A stretch of 26,577 nucleotides of DNA from Priapulus caudatus (Eukaryota > Priapulida > Priapulimorpha > Priapulimorphida > Priapulidae). Below the pieces are notes generated by a model that worked only from the letters and a program-made list of their open reading frames with translations, ran no database searches and had not been told where the DNA came from. The stretch is from the NCBI RefSeq assembly GCF_000485595.1, contig NW_014578381.1, positions 55,215 through 81,791 of the forward strand, given 5' to 3'. Shown here piece after piece: positions 9,631 to 18,697 of this stretch. The position numbers and the translations under genes are program-made. Position 1 is the first letter of the stretch. Every line of letters starts with the position of its first letter.

Positions 9631-9644
9631 CTGGCCCATGGACT
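9505..9644 (-). repeat. Right terminal inverted repeat of element I
   Basis: Ends CTGGCCCATGGACT, the reverse complement of the left end. Inward it shares GGTACC and the TGTATGATAACCG / GTAGCTTTA blocks with the left end in inverted orientation. Confidence 0.65.
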
Positions 9645-9658
9645 AACTGTGTATAACT

Positions 9659-9684
9659 CTACGACAGCCAGAGGGCTGTCGTAG
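9659..9684. other. Perfect 11-bp stem hairpin beside element I
   Basis: CTACGACAGCC at 9659-9669 pairs exactly with GGCTGTCGTAG at 9674-9684, leaving an AGAG loop. It starts 15 bp outside the right end of element I. It could mark the end of another, older element or a target-site preference; function unknown. Confidence 0.7.
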
Positions 9685-9922
9685 CTGCACTGCGGCGTGT
9701 ATAAACAGCGTGTTTTTGCACAGTCAGTGCCTATAATGTTGTAACAAAGGTGTTTGTTCACACCTACACTATTTTATGACACGCTACCACTAGTTTAAGG
9801 TCTGGTGGTTGGAACCAAAGACTTTCTATTGACATCCTGCTTAGACAAGCATCCACTAAGTTGGGAGGTGTCAATCGCACACACACGCGCGCACACCATA
9901 CATCAAAAAGTCAGTGGACGAG

Positions 9923-10812
9923 ATGGCAGCGTTTGCCAGCACGTCAGCAATAGTACAGAGACGAGCAATTCGCAGAGAGCGTGTATTTATGATCGCAGGA
10001 TCCATTCGATTTGCCGGACCACACCTGTTCAATCGCTACAGATTTCCTCGCATGTATTGTTGGATTTGGCAAATAAGACTTTGCCCGTTATAGAGCTACC
10101 AACAAGTTTTGTTTCAATTACTAATCTGTTTAGGATATAATATAATATCGCAGGCGAGTAGCTTGTCGTTGTTTCGATCGAGTTGTGTCCCGTGATCATC
10201 GGAGAAAAATTAAGAAACAACGATCAATTCCCTCAGACGCAGACCGAAGAACAAAAGTGATGAATGAATTCAGCCCAGATTCAGAGTTTCCCCGTGTCCG
10301 TCTGTGCGATCGACTGCACTCACGTAGCTATTCGTGGCTCCATGTGGCGACATGGACTATGTCTACATAAATATATGGAAAACTATCGTTCGATGAACGT
10401 ACAGCTATCTGTGATGCCAAACATGACCATCGCAGATGTCGTAGCTCGCTATCCAGGTAGCACATACGATAGCTTCATCCTTCGAACTCTAAGATAGCAC
10501 GGCAAATTCAGTGACGGTAAACTGGGTGAAGGCTGGTTGTTAGGGGACAGTGGCTATCCCATTAAAGTCCTGGCTAATTGGTTCACTAACGAACGTCCAA
10601 ACAGCAGCGCGAGGAGCCGGTACAACAGGGCTCATTCGCGCACACGATCAATTGTTGAGAGATGCTTCCGATTAAATGAAATCAAGATTCCCGCATTCTA
10701 GACAAATCCGGTGGCATTCTGCTGTATACTCCTGAGAGGACATCAACACATTTACTGCAGTAGGCAATAATGCACACCTTGTTATCGCATACAGGTTGGC
10801 CAGAGAGGTTGA
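9923..10812 (+). pseudogene. PIF/Harbinger (HARBI1-like) transposase, frame-broken
   Basis: The ATG at 9923 begins MAAFASTSAIVQRRAIRRER and continues to FNRYRFPR, the usual N-terminal region of Harbinger transposases, ending at a TAG at 10091-10093. After a poorly readable middle, IPSDADRRTKVMNEF appears in one frame (10215-10275). The DDE_Tnp_4 core follows in another frame: CAIDCTHVAIRG (first Asp), YRSMNVQLS, ARYPGSTYDSFILR, a TAG at 10495-10497, then in the same frame WLLGDSGYP (second Asp) and YNRAHSRTRSIVERCF (Glu). A last block, DKSGGILLYTPER, is in a further frame at 10701-10740. All three catalytic acids survive, but at least three frameshifts and two stops break the gene. No Myb-like partner gene and no Harbinger terminal repeats were found; the right side may be cut by element II. 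Confidence 0.85.
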
Positions 10813-10861
10813 CAAAAGTAGAAGCTGGCTGAATTCATCAATAGTCCAGTTGCAGAATAGC

Positions 10862-11520
10862 GAACCAAGAAAATTTTTAATAGTTCAAGGTTTTTTTATT
10901 GATATGTATTCATATCCATGTCTGGAAGATTTTTAGCTTTGTTGGCACAACGCCAACTTTGGGGAACATTTTTAATTAGCTAATTTTGCATAATTAACAT
11001 GGCCAAATACAACTTTTAACTAATAGGCTTAGAATCATGTGTGATAGCTCTTTTCTATATAGGGTTGACCCAGTGAATCCATTTCTGATGTTACTTTCGC
11101 GATTAAAGGTCAGGATCAACCTATAAAGTCAAGGTCAAGGTCACTTTGGCTTAAAATTACCCCAATTTCACTTACAACGATAACTGACTGAAAATTATGT
11201 GTTGCTGTGAAGGTGTATTGAGTCCCCGTATTGATTGTTGATGATAGTAATGATTATTATTATTGTTGATAAATTAATATAATGCCTGGACCATATGGGG
11301 TCAAGGTTACAATATGGGGTCAAAATACAACTTTTTAACTAATGGACCTAGAATCATGTGTGATAACACTTTGCTACACAACTTTGACTCAAGGAATCCC
11401 ATTTTGATGTTATTTTCGCAGTTAAAGGTCACGTTTAACCTATAAGGTCAAGGTCAGGATCACTTTGGTTCAAAATTGACGAAATTCGCTGAATTTCCGT
11501 AAAGCAAAATTGCCACCATA
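10862..11520 (+). repeat. Left arm of element II
   Basis: Inverted match to 13365-14017. It includes most of a 318-bp tandem duplication: AACTTTTTAACTAAT-type starts recur at 11011 and 11329, with AGAATCATGTGTGATA, TTAAAGGTCA and TATAA(A/G)GTCAAGGTCA blocks in each copy. The second copy extends past the arm to about 11646. Confidence 0.9.
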
Positions 11521-11928
11521 TCGGAACTGTCCCAATATTAATTGTGGATGATGGTAATGTTGCAAAGTAGTTATTATTATTATTTTTGATAAATTCTAAT
11601 AATGTATGGCTATATGGGATCCACGGTCTTGCATTAGAGGTCAAGGTAAAATCACTAAAATTTATCAAGATTTATAACATTCACAATAATTATTGTTTAT
11701 TTATTCATTTTAAACACATATTTTAAGTAAAATATACTCCACCCTATACTTTTACTGCTTTATAAACATGACAGTCAGTAAAGCAACCAACATTTGTGAA
11801 CAAATTATGCAATTAAATATATTTAGGACGAAATCAAATGACTAATATATTTAAACTCAAGAAACATTCGACTATTGCACACATAAATTTTGTGCGTGAT
11901 TTTGAACACAGATGTCTTGTTCTGAAAA
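11521..11928. other. Interior of element II, AT-rich non-coding
   Basis: Holds the tail of the second 318-bp tandem unit (to about 11646), then AT-rich DNA with no gene. It lies 3' of the minus-strand relic. Confidence 0.6.
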
Positions 11929-13242
11929 TCAACCCCCCAGCTCATCGTCTTCTTGCTCCTCACGCTGATCTTCATAATCACACTCATGCTCGTCATCCTT
12001 ATCATCCACCTCGTTCTTGGTGAATGTGTTGCAGCACGCATCACCGACTGTGCAGAGGCAGTAGTTTGTGCATCTGAGTTTTTCACGGTGACAGCTACAT
12101 TTAGCTTCTTGCATGCCATCCCACCCATTGCTCGACAGCATCAGCAGATCACATTCATCGCAAAGCGGTGGTCCCAGTGTGCACTTAATGCAAGGACAAG
12201 GTATCCCATCATAGGGTTCTGAGATGGAAACATCTGGAGGACCCTAATGTTCGGCAGCCTTCCAAAAGGTGGGCACGACGCACATGGTGGTAGAGATTTC
12301 TGCCTGTTGGCGGCAGTGACATGATGCGCAGTGGTTTCCCACGTGTACGGGTGTATAGATTGTAGCGAGCATGAGTCATGGAGGTGTCTGCAGGTTGTCC
12401 ATACAATGCTGCAAAGAATTGCTGCCCAAACTGCCATCAGGTCCGCATGCAGTGGCACCTCTTTACTCCACGCTCAACAACCACTGCTGATCCTTCTCCT
12501 GGGCACGATGCCAGGCTTTTCCTGAGTATGAATAACTTCTTTAAAACTTGGCCCGCTAGTCACATGAGGGAGAGCAGGTGGGTGCACCTGTTTCTCGTCA
12601 GTGTCGTGCAATAGAGCATCCGGCATCACTGCTCAGGAGTCGAGGGTGAAGCTGCAGCTTTTCAAATACGGGGTATTATCAGTGTTGATATGCTTGGCCG
12701 CGCACCAATCCCTCATTATGATACCACATTGGATGAGATTGCTGGAATTCGTGTGCCATGGCGTGTGTGTCCTTACCTCGTCCATTGGGGTGTAGATGTG
12801 TAGTCGAGGCTGTCCATCCATCCAAATATGACATCCAGATATGACCCCCCCCCCTTTTTCCAGCCCATAGCCTGATGTAAGCGCCACACTGTTGTACCCG
12901 CCAAATGCTGCAACGCTTTTACGCGAAACGCAGATGATGTTACATAGCTGTGATGCGACAATTCTTTTATCAATTCTGAGCTTCACGGCATGTGATGGTC
13001 TTGACAGCTAGACCCAAAGTGGTCTGGTTGTGGCAGCCAGTGATGTGACTTTGGATCGACTGGGCCAGGCTGAGGGACTGCTTAGTTACCTCATTATTTT
13101 ACACAAGTGCTGATACGAGACGCAGTAGAGTATGGCTGGTCTGGCTAATGGTGTTGCTATGGGTAAAGTCACCAAGATCGTAGAAGAGGTTGTTCGATTT
13201 CGTTACTTCCCGTGCCTCTTTCTGCACCTGGGGGATGACCAT
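11929..13242 (-). pseudogene. Internally deleted relative of the element I XPG/Cys8 protein
   Basis: Read on the minus strand from an ATG at 13242. The first ~100 codons contain NNLFYDLGDFTHS, one TAA, then LSLAQSIQSHITG and NQTTLGLAVK. The next frame gives SSELIKELSHHSYVTS. A Gly-rich frameshift zone (CCCCCCCC at 12846-12853) follows, and then a stretch comparable with the WDNIDRLEE / TSHRVNGI region of element I (MDSLDYTSTP with HAMAHEF in the adjacent frame). The DDE-like and nuclease regions are missing. The C-terminal part resumes at about 12450 with ARYNLYTRTRGKPLRIM, LPPTGRNLYHHVRRAH and a cysteine-rich end (CSCHREKLRCTNYCLC, then ACC), finishing in an acidic tail at 11929. Order and spacing match the element I protein, so this is one gene with a large internal deletion and several frameshifts. 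Confidence 0.7.
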
Positions 13243-13364
13243 GATGCGTTACTCTGTGATCAGATAGGCTATTATGACAGAATAAATTGGCTAAACGATA
13301 TCCCGTGACTTTCATCTTGTGGTTTATGATAACACTCTATCACATTGTACCTGAAAATGATCAT
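13243..13364. other. 5' leader of the element II relic
   Basis: Short region between the inner end of the right arm and the relic's first ATG. If the element was ever expressed its promoter would lie here or in the arm. Confidence 0.35.
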
Positions 13365-14017
13365 TATGGTGGCAATTTTGGTTTACGGAAATTCAGCGAA
13401 TTTCGTCAATTTTGAACCAAATTGATCCTGACCTTGACCTTATAGGTTAAACGTGACCTTTAACTGCGAAAATAACATCAGAAATGGATTCCTTGAGTCA
13501 AACTTGTGTAGAAAAGTGTTATCACACATGATTCTATGTCCATTAGTTAAAAAGTTGTATTTTGACCCCATATTTGTAACCTTGACCCCATATGCGTCCA
13601 GCATTATTTTAATTTATCAACAATGATAATAATCATTACTATCATCAACAATCAATACGGGGACTCGATACACCTTCACAGCAACACATAATTTTCAGTC
13701 AGTTACCGTTGTAAGTGAAATTAGGGTAATTTTGAGCCGAAGTGACCTTGACCTTGACTTTATAGGTTGATCCTGACCTTTAATCGCGAAAGTAACGATC
13801 AGAAATGGATTCACTGGTCACCCATATAGAAAGAGCTATCACACATGATTCTAGGCACTATTAGTTAAAAGATTGTCTTTGCGCGGTTTATTATGCAAAT
13901 AGCTAATTAAAAATGTTCCCAAAGTTGGCGTGGTGCAACAAAGCTAAAAATCTTCCAGACATGGATATGATACAATGTCAATAAAAAAACTTGAACTATT
14001 AAAAATTTGCTTGGTTC
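13365..14017 (-). repeat. Right arm of element II
   Basis: Reverse complement of the left arm, including TGACCTTGACCTTGA at 13743-13757, which mirrors TCAAGGTCAAGGTCA at 11129-11143. Outer end CTTGGTTC at 14010-14017. Confidence 0.9.
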
Positions 14018-14730
14018 ATATTGAAAGGATAGGGCCCGCAACTAGACTACAACCCAGAGATTGATGTTGCAGGCGGCTGATGTCAGGCGGCCAACTCATA
14101 CGTGTATTGTTTTACGTGACTTGTCGTTCAAGTAGTAAAACATAAAACGGACGAAAGTTAGTATTCTCTATAAAACTGTGCTAACTGTTAAATATAGTAT
14201 ATTGAAATGGTTTATCAATTGTACATAATACAGAAATCGTTAATAGATTTATATAAACAAAAGTCAATGTTTAGCACAAATAAAAATCATTATCTTGACA
14301 CAGCCAGTGTGGCAATCGAGTCAAGGTAGCAACTTTCGGCTGATGTAACTTTTGAAATAAACTACAATAGGAAATAAAACTTCGTATTCAAAATAACAAC
14401 CGTCTTGCCTGTTTATGTAAATATTTTAATAATTTTTTACGTAACAGTTTTAGAGTTAGAGTGTATAAAAAACCCGACCGAGTATAACTTTGGGAGGTAT
14501 GCAGGCCCTAGCTGCCGAGTATGGGCAAAAAAAACCGGTGTCACATGAAATACTGCAGCGAGAAAGGAATGCGGCTGCTACTAGCGGGGTTATGTGCAAC
14601 TCATTAAGATATGCCTACGCACGGGCTAGAACGGCTTGATGAATTAACCTCAGCAACGTTACGTACGCACTTCGTAGGATGCCGGCCTATGGACGGTAAC
14701 TTACGCACCAATGATGAATCTAGACTCTGG
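14018..14730. other. Stretch without recognisable gene
   Basis: Mixed AT-rich DNA; no open frame of note on either strand, no repeat shared with other parts of the window. Confidence 0.5.
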
Positions 14731-15485
14731 TGCTTAAGTTACATCCACACTGCGCGGGGATGCTGACTGTTATTTCTACCATAGCAGAACTAAACAGCTT
14801 TGTATACAAGCACTAACGAGAAACACACTGTATTACATAATGTTTCTTACACGCACCAAGCAACTACCAGATCTCTGACAGTCCAGCTTCTGAAACTCTG
14901 AGCTCCTCGCAACTCCCTGCCAACCTTTATATCGGCATCCCAATTATATTATAATGACAACAACGCTTGACGACACCTACAAACATATTTTACAAACTGC
15001 GTAAATAATTAAGGTCCGGGTGTATGAGCGTCATTTTAAGCCATCTTTTGGCTGATTAAGAGATGACTATTATAATGGGGATATAGCGTAGCTCAAGTTT
15101 TCACAGCTCACTCGGCTGTTGGTACGCCGCCTGATCTTCCGTATAGACTTAAAAGCTGTTTATATCTCAAAGAGATACATTGTCATCGTAGAATAAGCTA
15201 TTTTAAGCACAGCGTTTGCGCAATGTCGTCATACACTGTAGATTCGATGTACGCTAAGTTACGATGTAGATTGCGTTTCTAAAGAAGATGCTATATTTGG
15301 TCAGTGTTACGCACGTGTTCCTGAGACGTACGTCACGACAACGTACGACCACTGACCGGAGAGGGGGGCTAAGCGCAGAGGTATGTGAGGGTGCGGGGGA
15401 GGGGGTGCGGGCGCGGGGGGTTGTGTAACTAGGAAGTCGTGTGAGCGTGGGGTGGTGAGCGTGAGGGTGTATTGTGTGAGCGGGG
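14731..15485 (+). repeat. Direct repeat copy A (~755 bp)
   Basis: Starts TGCTTAAGT and ends GTGTGAGCGGGG. It aligns over its full length with 17951-18697, sharing GGGATGCTGACTGTTA, CATAGCAGAACTAAA, CTTCCGTAT-GACTTAAAAGC, TTTGGTCAGTGTTACG and the G-rich tail GGGCGCGGGGGGTTGTGTAA. Differences are mostly single-base indels. It ends at a (TA)n tract (15486-15514). Confidence 0.9.
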
Positions 15486-15541
15486 ATATAAATATATATA
15501 TATATATATATATTAAACATATCTTACACTGGTAGCGTCTC
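15486..15541. repeat. (TA)n microsatellite and shared 3' tail
   Basis: (TA)n followed by AACATATCTTACACTGGTAG. The same (TA)n-plus-tail junction occurs at about 19985-20045, far from copy B, as if copy A lacks the intervening 1.3 kb. Confidence 0.8.
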
Positions 15542-16555
15542 ACTCGCACTAGCATCATAGTCAGATACCACTAAGTCAAATCCCTGTCTAAGTTTTATAA
15601 TGTACTGAATATGTTGATGAAATGTGTATAACATCTGTATCTGTGCGTGTGTATGTCGTACGTGCACATTATTATTGTTCGGTGATGAATATTCATGTGT
15701 GGCTAGTGTTGGCATTGCAGTTTATTTTGTATTTCACATAATAAACAAGAATTCAAGACTTCTAATTTGAAGCGTTTTTCGATTAAAAACCAAACGCAGA
15801 ATTTGCATTAACAACTTACAAGCATGTTATCGGGATCAAGTGCTTTTTCGATGCATTTTGATGGTGTGTATTTCTGATGACACATTGTTTATAAAGAGAA
15901 ATCCCACACAGTGTCTGTCTGTTTTTATCAACATTTGTTTTCGTTTTCTCCTTTTACTCCAATTAATAATTCTGTTGTTGTTGTTGGTTCTCTTCCGTAG
16001 TGTTTGCGTGCGTGTCTGCATGTGCGTGCGTGAGTGAGTGCGCGTAGGTATTTTACATAACACATATACAGATTTTTTTCTTTTCGGGGAGAGACATAAA
16101 AATTACAAATAATTATACGTACTATGCGTTTTATTAGATCAACATATGTTATGTCTTCAAACATATAATTCTTCACAAATGGTATTAAATTCACACGATT
16201 GTATAACGGTCACACATTAGGTAGAGTAATACTCATTGGAAATACAAAAATATCACCATCAGGTTGTATAACACAAGAGGTTTCCCGGCTTTCACAAGCA
16301 ATTCCTAGTTTAGCTTACAATCTAGAAAGAAGCTGTAACAGTTGAGTTGCATTTGTTGGGATTCCACACGGCTCCAGTTCACATGTGTACTGTGTGCTCG
16401 CGTTTTCACAGAGCCAAGCTGCTCTTACATGTGAGTCTGACAGTTCGAGACATACTTTCTGCTTACATCTGTGCGACATCACTCTAGAATTATTATACAT
16501 TGTCGTGTGTGGTTATAGATTGTCTTCAGAGCGTAAGCTTCACTCACTTCAAATG
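15542..16555. other. Intergenic region 3' of the zinc-finger gene
   Basis: No gene seen. A minus-strand AATAAA (TTTATT on plus, 16130-16135) lies about 420 bp downstream of the zinc-finger stop and could be its poly(A) signal. A G/T-rich microsatellite (TGCGTGCGTGTGCATG type) occupies about 16000-16045. Confidence 0.45.
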
Positions 16556-17425
16556 TTACATTTGAATAATTTTTTCTTTCGTATGAGTTCTCATATGTGC
16601 CTTCATATGACCTGACTGTGAGAAGGTAGCATCACACAGATCGCACTTATATGGTTTCTCTCCTGTGTGAGTTCTCATGTGTGTCTTCACACTACTCAGA
16701 CGGAGAAAGGCAGCATCACATAGATCGCACGTATACGGTTTTCTCGCGTGTGAGTTCTCATGTGTGTCTTTCACATAACTCAGCCGGGAGAAGACAGCAT
16801 CACACAGATCGCACTTAAACGTTTTCTCTCCCGTGTGAATTCTCATGTGTGTCTTCACAGCACACAAATGCGAGAAGGCAGCATCACACCGTTTGCACTT
16901 ATAAGGTTTCTCTCGCGTGTGAGTTCTCATGTGTGTCTTCACATAACTCAGCCGGGAGAAGGCAGCATCACACAGATCGCACTTATATGGTTTGTCTCCC
17001 GTGTGAGTTCTTATGTGTCTCTTCACACTACTCAGACAAGAGAATGCGGCTTCACACAGATCGCACTTAAACGGTTTCTCTCCCGTGTGAGTTCTCGTGT
17101 GTTTCTTCACAGCACCCGACTGCGAGAAGGTAGCATCACACAGATCGCACTTATACGGTTTCTCTCCCGTGTGAATTCTCATGTGTGTCTTCACATCACC
17201 TAATCGTGAGAAAGCAGCATCACACAGATCGCACTTATATGGTTTCTCTCCCGTGTGCGTTCTCATGTGTATCTTCACAGCACTCAGACGAGAGAAGGCA
17301 GCATCACACAGATCGCACTTATATGGTTTTTCCCCGGAATGAATTGTCACGTATTCCATCGCGTGCTTAGGAAAGGCTGCCACGTACTGGTCACACGCGT
17401 GAGATTTCTCCTTGCTGGTGCTCAA
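16556..17425 (-). CDS. C2H2 zinc-finger protein, nine tandem fingers
   Basis: Probable nuclear DNA-binding protein. The minus-strand frame encodes nine tandem C2H2 fingers joined by TGEKP-type linkers, preceded by one degenerate finger (residues ~8-30) that has lost its paired cysteines. Most fingers read YKCDLCDAAFSRLS-x-VKTH. Helix positions -1, 2, 3, 6, in protein order: R/S/A/I, R/G/D/T, Q/G/A/K, C/S/S/R, R/S/Y/T, H/C/A/T, R/S/Y (finger 7, damaged), R/S/S/T, Q/G/H/A. Finger 7 reads VKDTHENSHARKP where its neighbours have VKTHMRTHTREKP: one extra T near 16770 and one missing base near 16740 cancel out. The first codon of the open frame is TTG and an in-frame TAA lies just upstream, so the true start is elsewhere. 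Either an intron acceptor (CGCAG near 17435) joins an upstream exon, or translation begins at Met23 or so. The protein ends right after finger 9. No KRAB, BTB or other effector domain is present. Confidence 0.9.
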   Translation of the reverse strand: MSTSKEKSHACDQYVAAFPKHAMEYVTIHSGEKPYKCDLCDAAFSRLSAVKIHMRTHTGEKPYKCDLCDAAFSRLGDVKTHMRIHTGEKPYKCDLCDATFSQSGAVKKHTRTHTGEKPFKCDLCEAAFSCLSSVKRHIRTHTGDKPYKCDLCDAAFSRLSYVKTHMRTHTREKPYKCKRCDAAFSHLCAVKTHMRIHTGEKTFKCDLCDAVFSRLSYVKDTHENSHARKPYTCDLCDAAFLRLSSVKTHMRTHTGEKPYKCDLCDATFSQSGHMKAHMRTHTKEKIIQM

Positions 17426-17950
17426 GCTGCGATCACGTGTTTTGCTTTAAAGACGGCCTCGTCACACGCGTAGAATCAAAGTCGATATAGGCTCTCCTAC
17501 AAATTAGTAAAGAGAAAAGAGAATACAAACATCTTTATTCTGTTTATTCTGTAAATCGAATCATTATATTATATATACATCACGCACCATTTTACGACTG
17601 TGTCGTCTAGAACATATTACATCACGAAAATAAATAAAAGGAATTATTATAAATATCATCAGCTAATTACCAATGAAGTCACTGAACGTCCGAATGGTGT
17701 TCTCGTATGAAACTGATGTTACAAACGTCAGTGGTGTGGTTATATACCTGTTGTGTCGATGAAACCGGTCAAATATCCAGACACACGCCCTCGGTCCGGT
17801 AAACTGGTCTAATCTCCATACACCTAGTAACGCGGTCTGATCTCCCTGACACCAGGACACACCGCTGGTCGCTTCCCCTAATTAATTACAACAGCAGCTG
17901 CACACCACCCCACAAGCAGTGGCCGTAAAAACTTGTTTTTCCAAGCCTTG
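17426..17950. other. 5' flank of the zinc-finger gene
   Basis: Immediately upstream (17440-17480, minus strand) another frame encodes ACDEAVFKAKHV, which looks like one more degenerate finger cut off by a frameshift. At about 17763-17850 there is a ~30-bp degenerate tandem repeat with core CGGTCTAATCTCC-tACACC, three units. No upstream exon with an effector domain was identified. Confidence 0.45.
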
Positions 17951-18697
17951 TGCTTAAGTGCCATCCACCAACTGCGCAGGGATGCTGACTGTTAATTTCT
18001 ACCATAGCAGAACTAAAACGCTTTTGTATACAAACACTAACGAGAAACACTGTATACATAATGTTCTTACACGCACCAAGCAATACCAGATCTCTGACAT
18101 CCAGCTCTGAACTCTGAGCTCCTCGCAACTTCCTGCAACCCTTTATATTGCATCCCAATTATATTAGAATGACAACAACGCTTGACGACACCTACAAACC
18201 ATATTTTACAACTGCCTAAGTAATTAAGGTCCGGGTGTAGGAGAGATTTTTTCAGCTATCTTGTAGCTGATTGAGAGATGGCTATAATGATGGCAATATA
18301 GCGTAGCTCAAGTTTTCACAGATCACTCGGCTGTTGGTACGCCGCCTGATCTTCCGTATGGACTTAAAAGCTGTTCATATCCAAAAGCGTTACATTTTCA
18401 TCGTAGAATAAGCTCTTTTAAGGCCAGCGTTTGCGCAGTGTCGTCATACACTGTAGATTCTATGTACACTAAGTTACGATGTAGATTGCGTTTCTGATGA
18501 AGAAGCTATATTTGGTCAGTGTTACGTACGTGTTCCTGAGACGTACGTCACGACAATGTACGACCACTGACCGCGGGGCTAAGTGCAGGGGTATGTGAGG
18601 GTGCGGGGGGAGGTTGTGCGGGCGCGGGGGGTTGTGTAACTAGGAAGTCGTGTGAGCGTGGGAGTGGTGAGCGTGAGGGTGTCTTGTGTGAGCGGGG
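17951..18697 (+). repeat. Direct repeat copy B (~747 bp)
   Basis: Second copy of 14731-15485 in the same orientation, from TGCTTAAGT to GTGTGAGCGGGG. The zinc-finger gene lies between the two copies. Confidence 0.9.

Larger units (their letters stand above)
4592..9644 (+). mobile_element. Element I: DNA transposon with XPG/Cys8 protein (Academ-like)
   Basis: The outermost 14 bases, AGTCCATGGGCCAG at 4592-4605, are repeated inverted at 9631-9644. The inverted similarity continues inward imperfectly: both ends have GGTACCAAA followed by a GGACAAA-type motif, and both have TGTATGATAACCG followed by GTAGCTTTA about 100-130 bp inside. The ends are therefore roughly 140 bp diverged inverted repeats at 4592-4735 and 9505-9644. 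Between them lies a single plus-strand gene, plus a 350-bp tandem repeat near the right end. No clear target-site duplication is visible (left flank ends CCCACAG, right flank starts AACTGTG). The length of about 5.05 kb fits a self-contained DNA transposon. Assignment to Academ rests on the XPG-like nuclease and Cys8 motif and is inference. Confidence 0.7.
10862..14017 (-). mobile_element. Element II: long-TIR (foldback-like) transposon with XPG/Cys8-family relic
   Basis: Arms of about 655 bp at 10862-11520 and 13365-14017 are inverted copies of each other, about 90 percent or more similar by eye, starting GAACCAAG on both outer ends and finishing TTGCCACCATA on both inner ends. The 1.84-kb interior holds a minus-strand remnant of the same protein family as element I. 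The total length is 3.16 kb. No target-site duplication is obvious (left flank ...GAATAGC, right flank ATATTG...). The coding relic inside indicates a non-autonomous, internally deleted derivative of a larger Academ-like element. Confidence 0.8.

Noticed and set aside
11929-12141. A stand-alone small cysteine-rich acidic protein on the minus strand
   Set aside because: Its cysteine pattern and position fit the C-terminus of the deleted XPG/Cys8 relic, not an independent gene.
12633-12986. A 117-codon minus-strand frame as a separate gene
   Set aside because: Only part of it, together with an adjacent frame, matches the N-terminal region of the element II relic; the frame itself is not a gene.
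16760-17473. Plus-strand frames of 61-147 codons opposite the zinc-finger gene
   Set aside because: Antisense shadows of the finger array; their repeated pattern has the 84-bp finger period.
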